8,339 nucleotides of DNA from an uncultured Duganella sp. (GTDB lineage Bacteria; Pseudomonadota; Gammaproteobacteria; Burkholderiales; Burkholderiaceae). Positions 7,754 to 8,339 of this stretch are shown piece after piece. The stretch covers positions 1-8,339 of the forward strand of contig CAMLRG010000226.1 in the NCBI GenBank assembly GCA_946482335.1, in the 5' to 3' direction. Numbering within the stretch: position 1 is the first letter of the stretch; every line of letters starts with the position of its first letter. The notes below the pieces were generated by a model. That model was given only the letters and a program-made list of their open reading frames with translations, did not search any database and had not been told where the DNA came from. Made by a program: the position numbers and the translations under genes.

Positions 7754-8339
7754 TTATTGTACTTTGGCTTTCTTCACCAGGGATTCCTGGTAGGCCTGCA
7801 GTTTCGCGCGCATCAGCGAATCAGCGATACGTGGCTTGATTTCTTCCAGGGTCGGCAGCTTGACTGGACGGGTGTCGTCCACCTTGATCACGTGGAAGCC
7901 GCTGGGGGTCTGCACCGGCTTTTCGGTGACCTGGCCTTTTTGCAGCGCGGTGAAGGCGTCGGCAAACACTTTCGGGAAGTTGGCTGGGGTGCCCCAGTCG
8001 AGGTCGCCGCCGTTGGCTGCGGAGCCGGTGTCCTTGGAATTCTTGGCCAGGTCTTCGAACTTGGCGCCGCCCTTCAGCTTGGCGATGATGTCGGTGGCTT
8101 CCTTCTCGGTTTCCACCAGGATGTGGCGCACGTGGTATTCCTTGTCGCCTTCGGCGGCAACGGCACGGTCGTATTCCGCCTTGATTTCGGCATCGCCTAC
8201 CGGATTTTTCTTCACGTAGTCAGCAGCCAGGGCGTTCAGCATGATGTCCTGGCGGGCTTGTTCGAGCGCGGCCTTGACGTCGGCATTCTTGGAGAAGCCT
8301 TGCTTTTCCGCTTCCTGGATCATTACTTCGCGGCCGATC
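7754..8339 (-). CDS. Parvulin-type peptidyl-prolyl isomerase, upstream tandem copy (5' end outside window)
   Basis: The C-terminal 194 residues of a second SurA/PpiC-like isomerase. The reading frame is open to the right edge, where it begins IGREVMIQEA, matching IGREVLVQEA (residues 65 onward) of the neighbouring paralog. The internal ATG at 8323 is therefore not the true start, and about 60-65 N-terminal residues, probably including a signal peptide, are missing. By hand alignment 131 of 194 residues are identical to the paralog with no gaps. The rotamase domain carries HVRHILV, GSAANGGDLDW and GFHVIKV, so the catalytic-region histidines are kept. Differences cluster in the helical arm, in the segment after GGDLDW (GTPANFPKVF against APASNYVKPF) and in the tail; both end AKVQ. 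The order suggests this copy is transcribed first, with the second copy 61 nt downstream behind a hairpin. Confidence 0.92.
   Translation of the reverse strand, partial: IGREVMIQEAEKQGFSKNADVKAALEQARQDIMLNALAADYVKKNPVGDAEIKAEYDRAVAAEGDKEYHVRHILVETEKEATDIIAKLKGGAKFEDLAKNSKDTGSAANGGDLDWGTPANFPKVFADAFTALQKGQVTEKPVQTPSGFHVIKVDDTRPVKLPTLEEIKPRIADSLMRAKLQAYQESLVKKAKVQ

Noticed and set aside
8321..8323. Internal ATG as the start of the right-hand parvulin gene
   Set aside because: The frame continues open to the window edge, and the preceding residues IGREV match the paralog, so the gene starts outside the window.

Overview
The window looks like chromosomal DNA of a GC-rich betaproteobacterium, probably in the Oxalobacteraceae (Massilia, Janthinobacterium or Herbaspirillum-like). 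The basis is the single-chain 1347-residue PurL with its family-typical N-terminus, strong G/C third-position use, and the small SurA/PpiC-type parvulins. The genus is inferred from remembered family features, not from a search. No mobile element, CRISPR array, rRNA or tRNA is visible.

Layout from left to right. (1) Positions 1-1834, minus strand: two tandem paralogous response-regulator genes 11 bp apart. The upstream one is complete (536 aa, receiver plus TPR-like helical repeats); the downstream one is cut by the window edge. Both have Glu where a receiver normally has its phospho-acceptor Asp. (2) Positions 1835-2054: a divergent intergenic region with a perfect TATAAT box pointing towards purL. 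(3) Positions 2055-6098, plus strand: a complete purL for de novo purine synthesis, ending in a strong, symmetrical terminator hairpin. (4) Positions 6196-6849, minus strand: an AlkD-type alkylpurine DNA glycosylase gene converging on purL. It starts directly against the terminator of the gene upstream of it. (5) Positions 6916-8339, minus strand: two tandem exported parvulin-type peptidyl-prolyl isomerase genes about 67% identical at protein level. The second is cut by the right window edge. A GC-rich hairpin lies between them.

The genes do not form one pathway. They form three transcription groups: the regulator pair (leftward), purL (rightward), and the parvulin pair (leftward) with alkD behind it. 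Most of the content is housekeeping. The items most worth a second look are the paired receiver-TPR proteins with degenerate phosphorylation sites, the tandem parvulin duplication with a nearly unchanged 86-nt core, and the alkD start that abuts a terminator. I see no convincing evidence of a wholly new multi-gene system.
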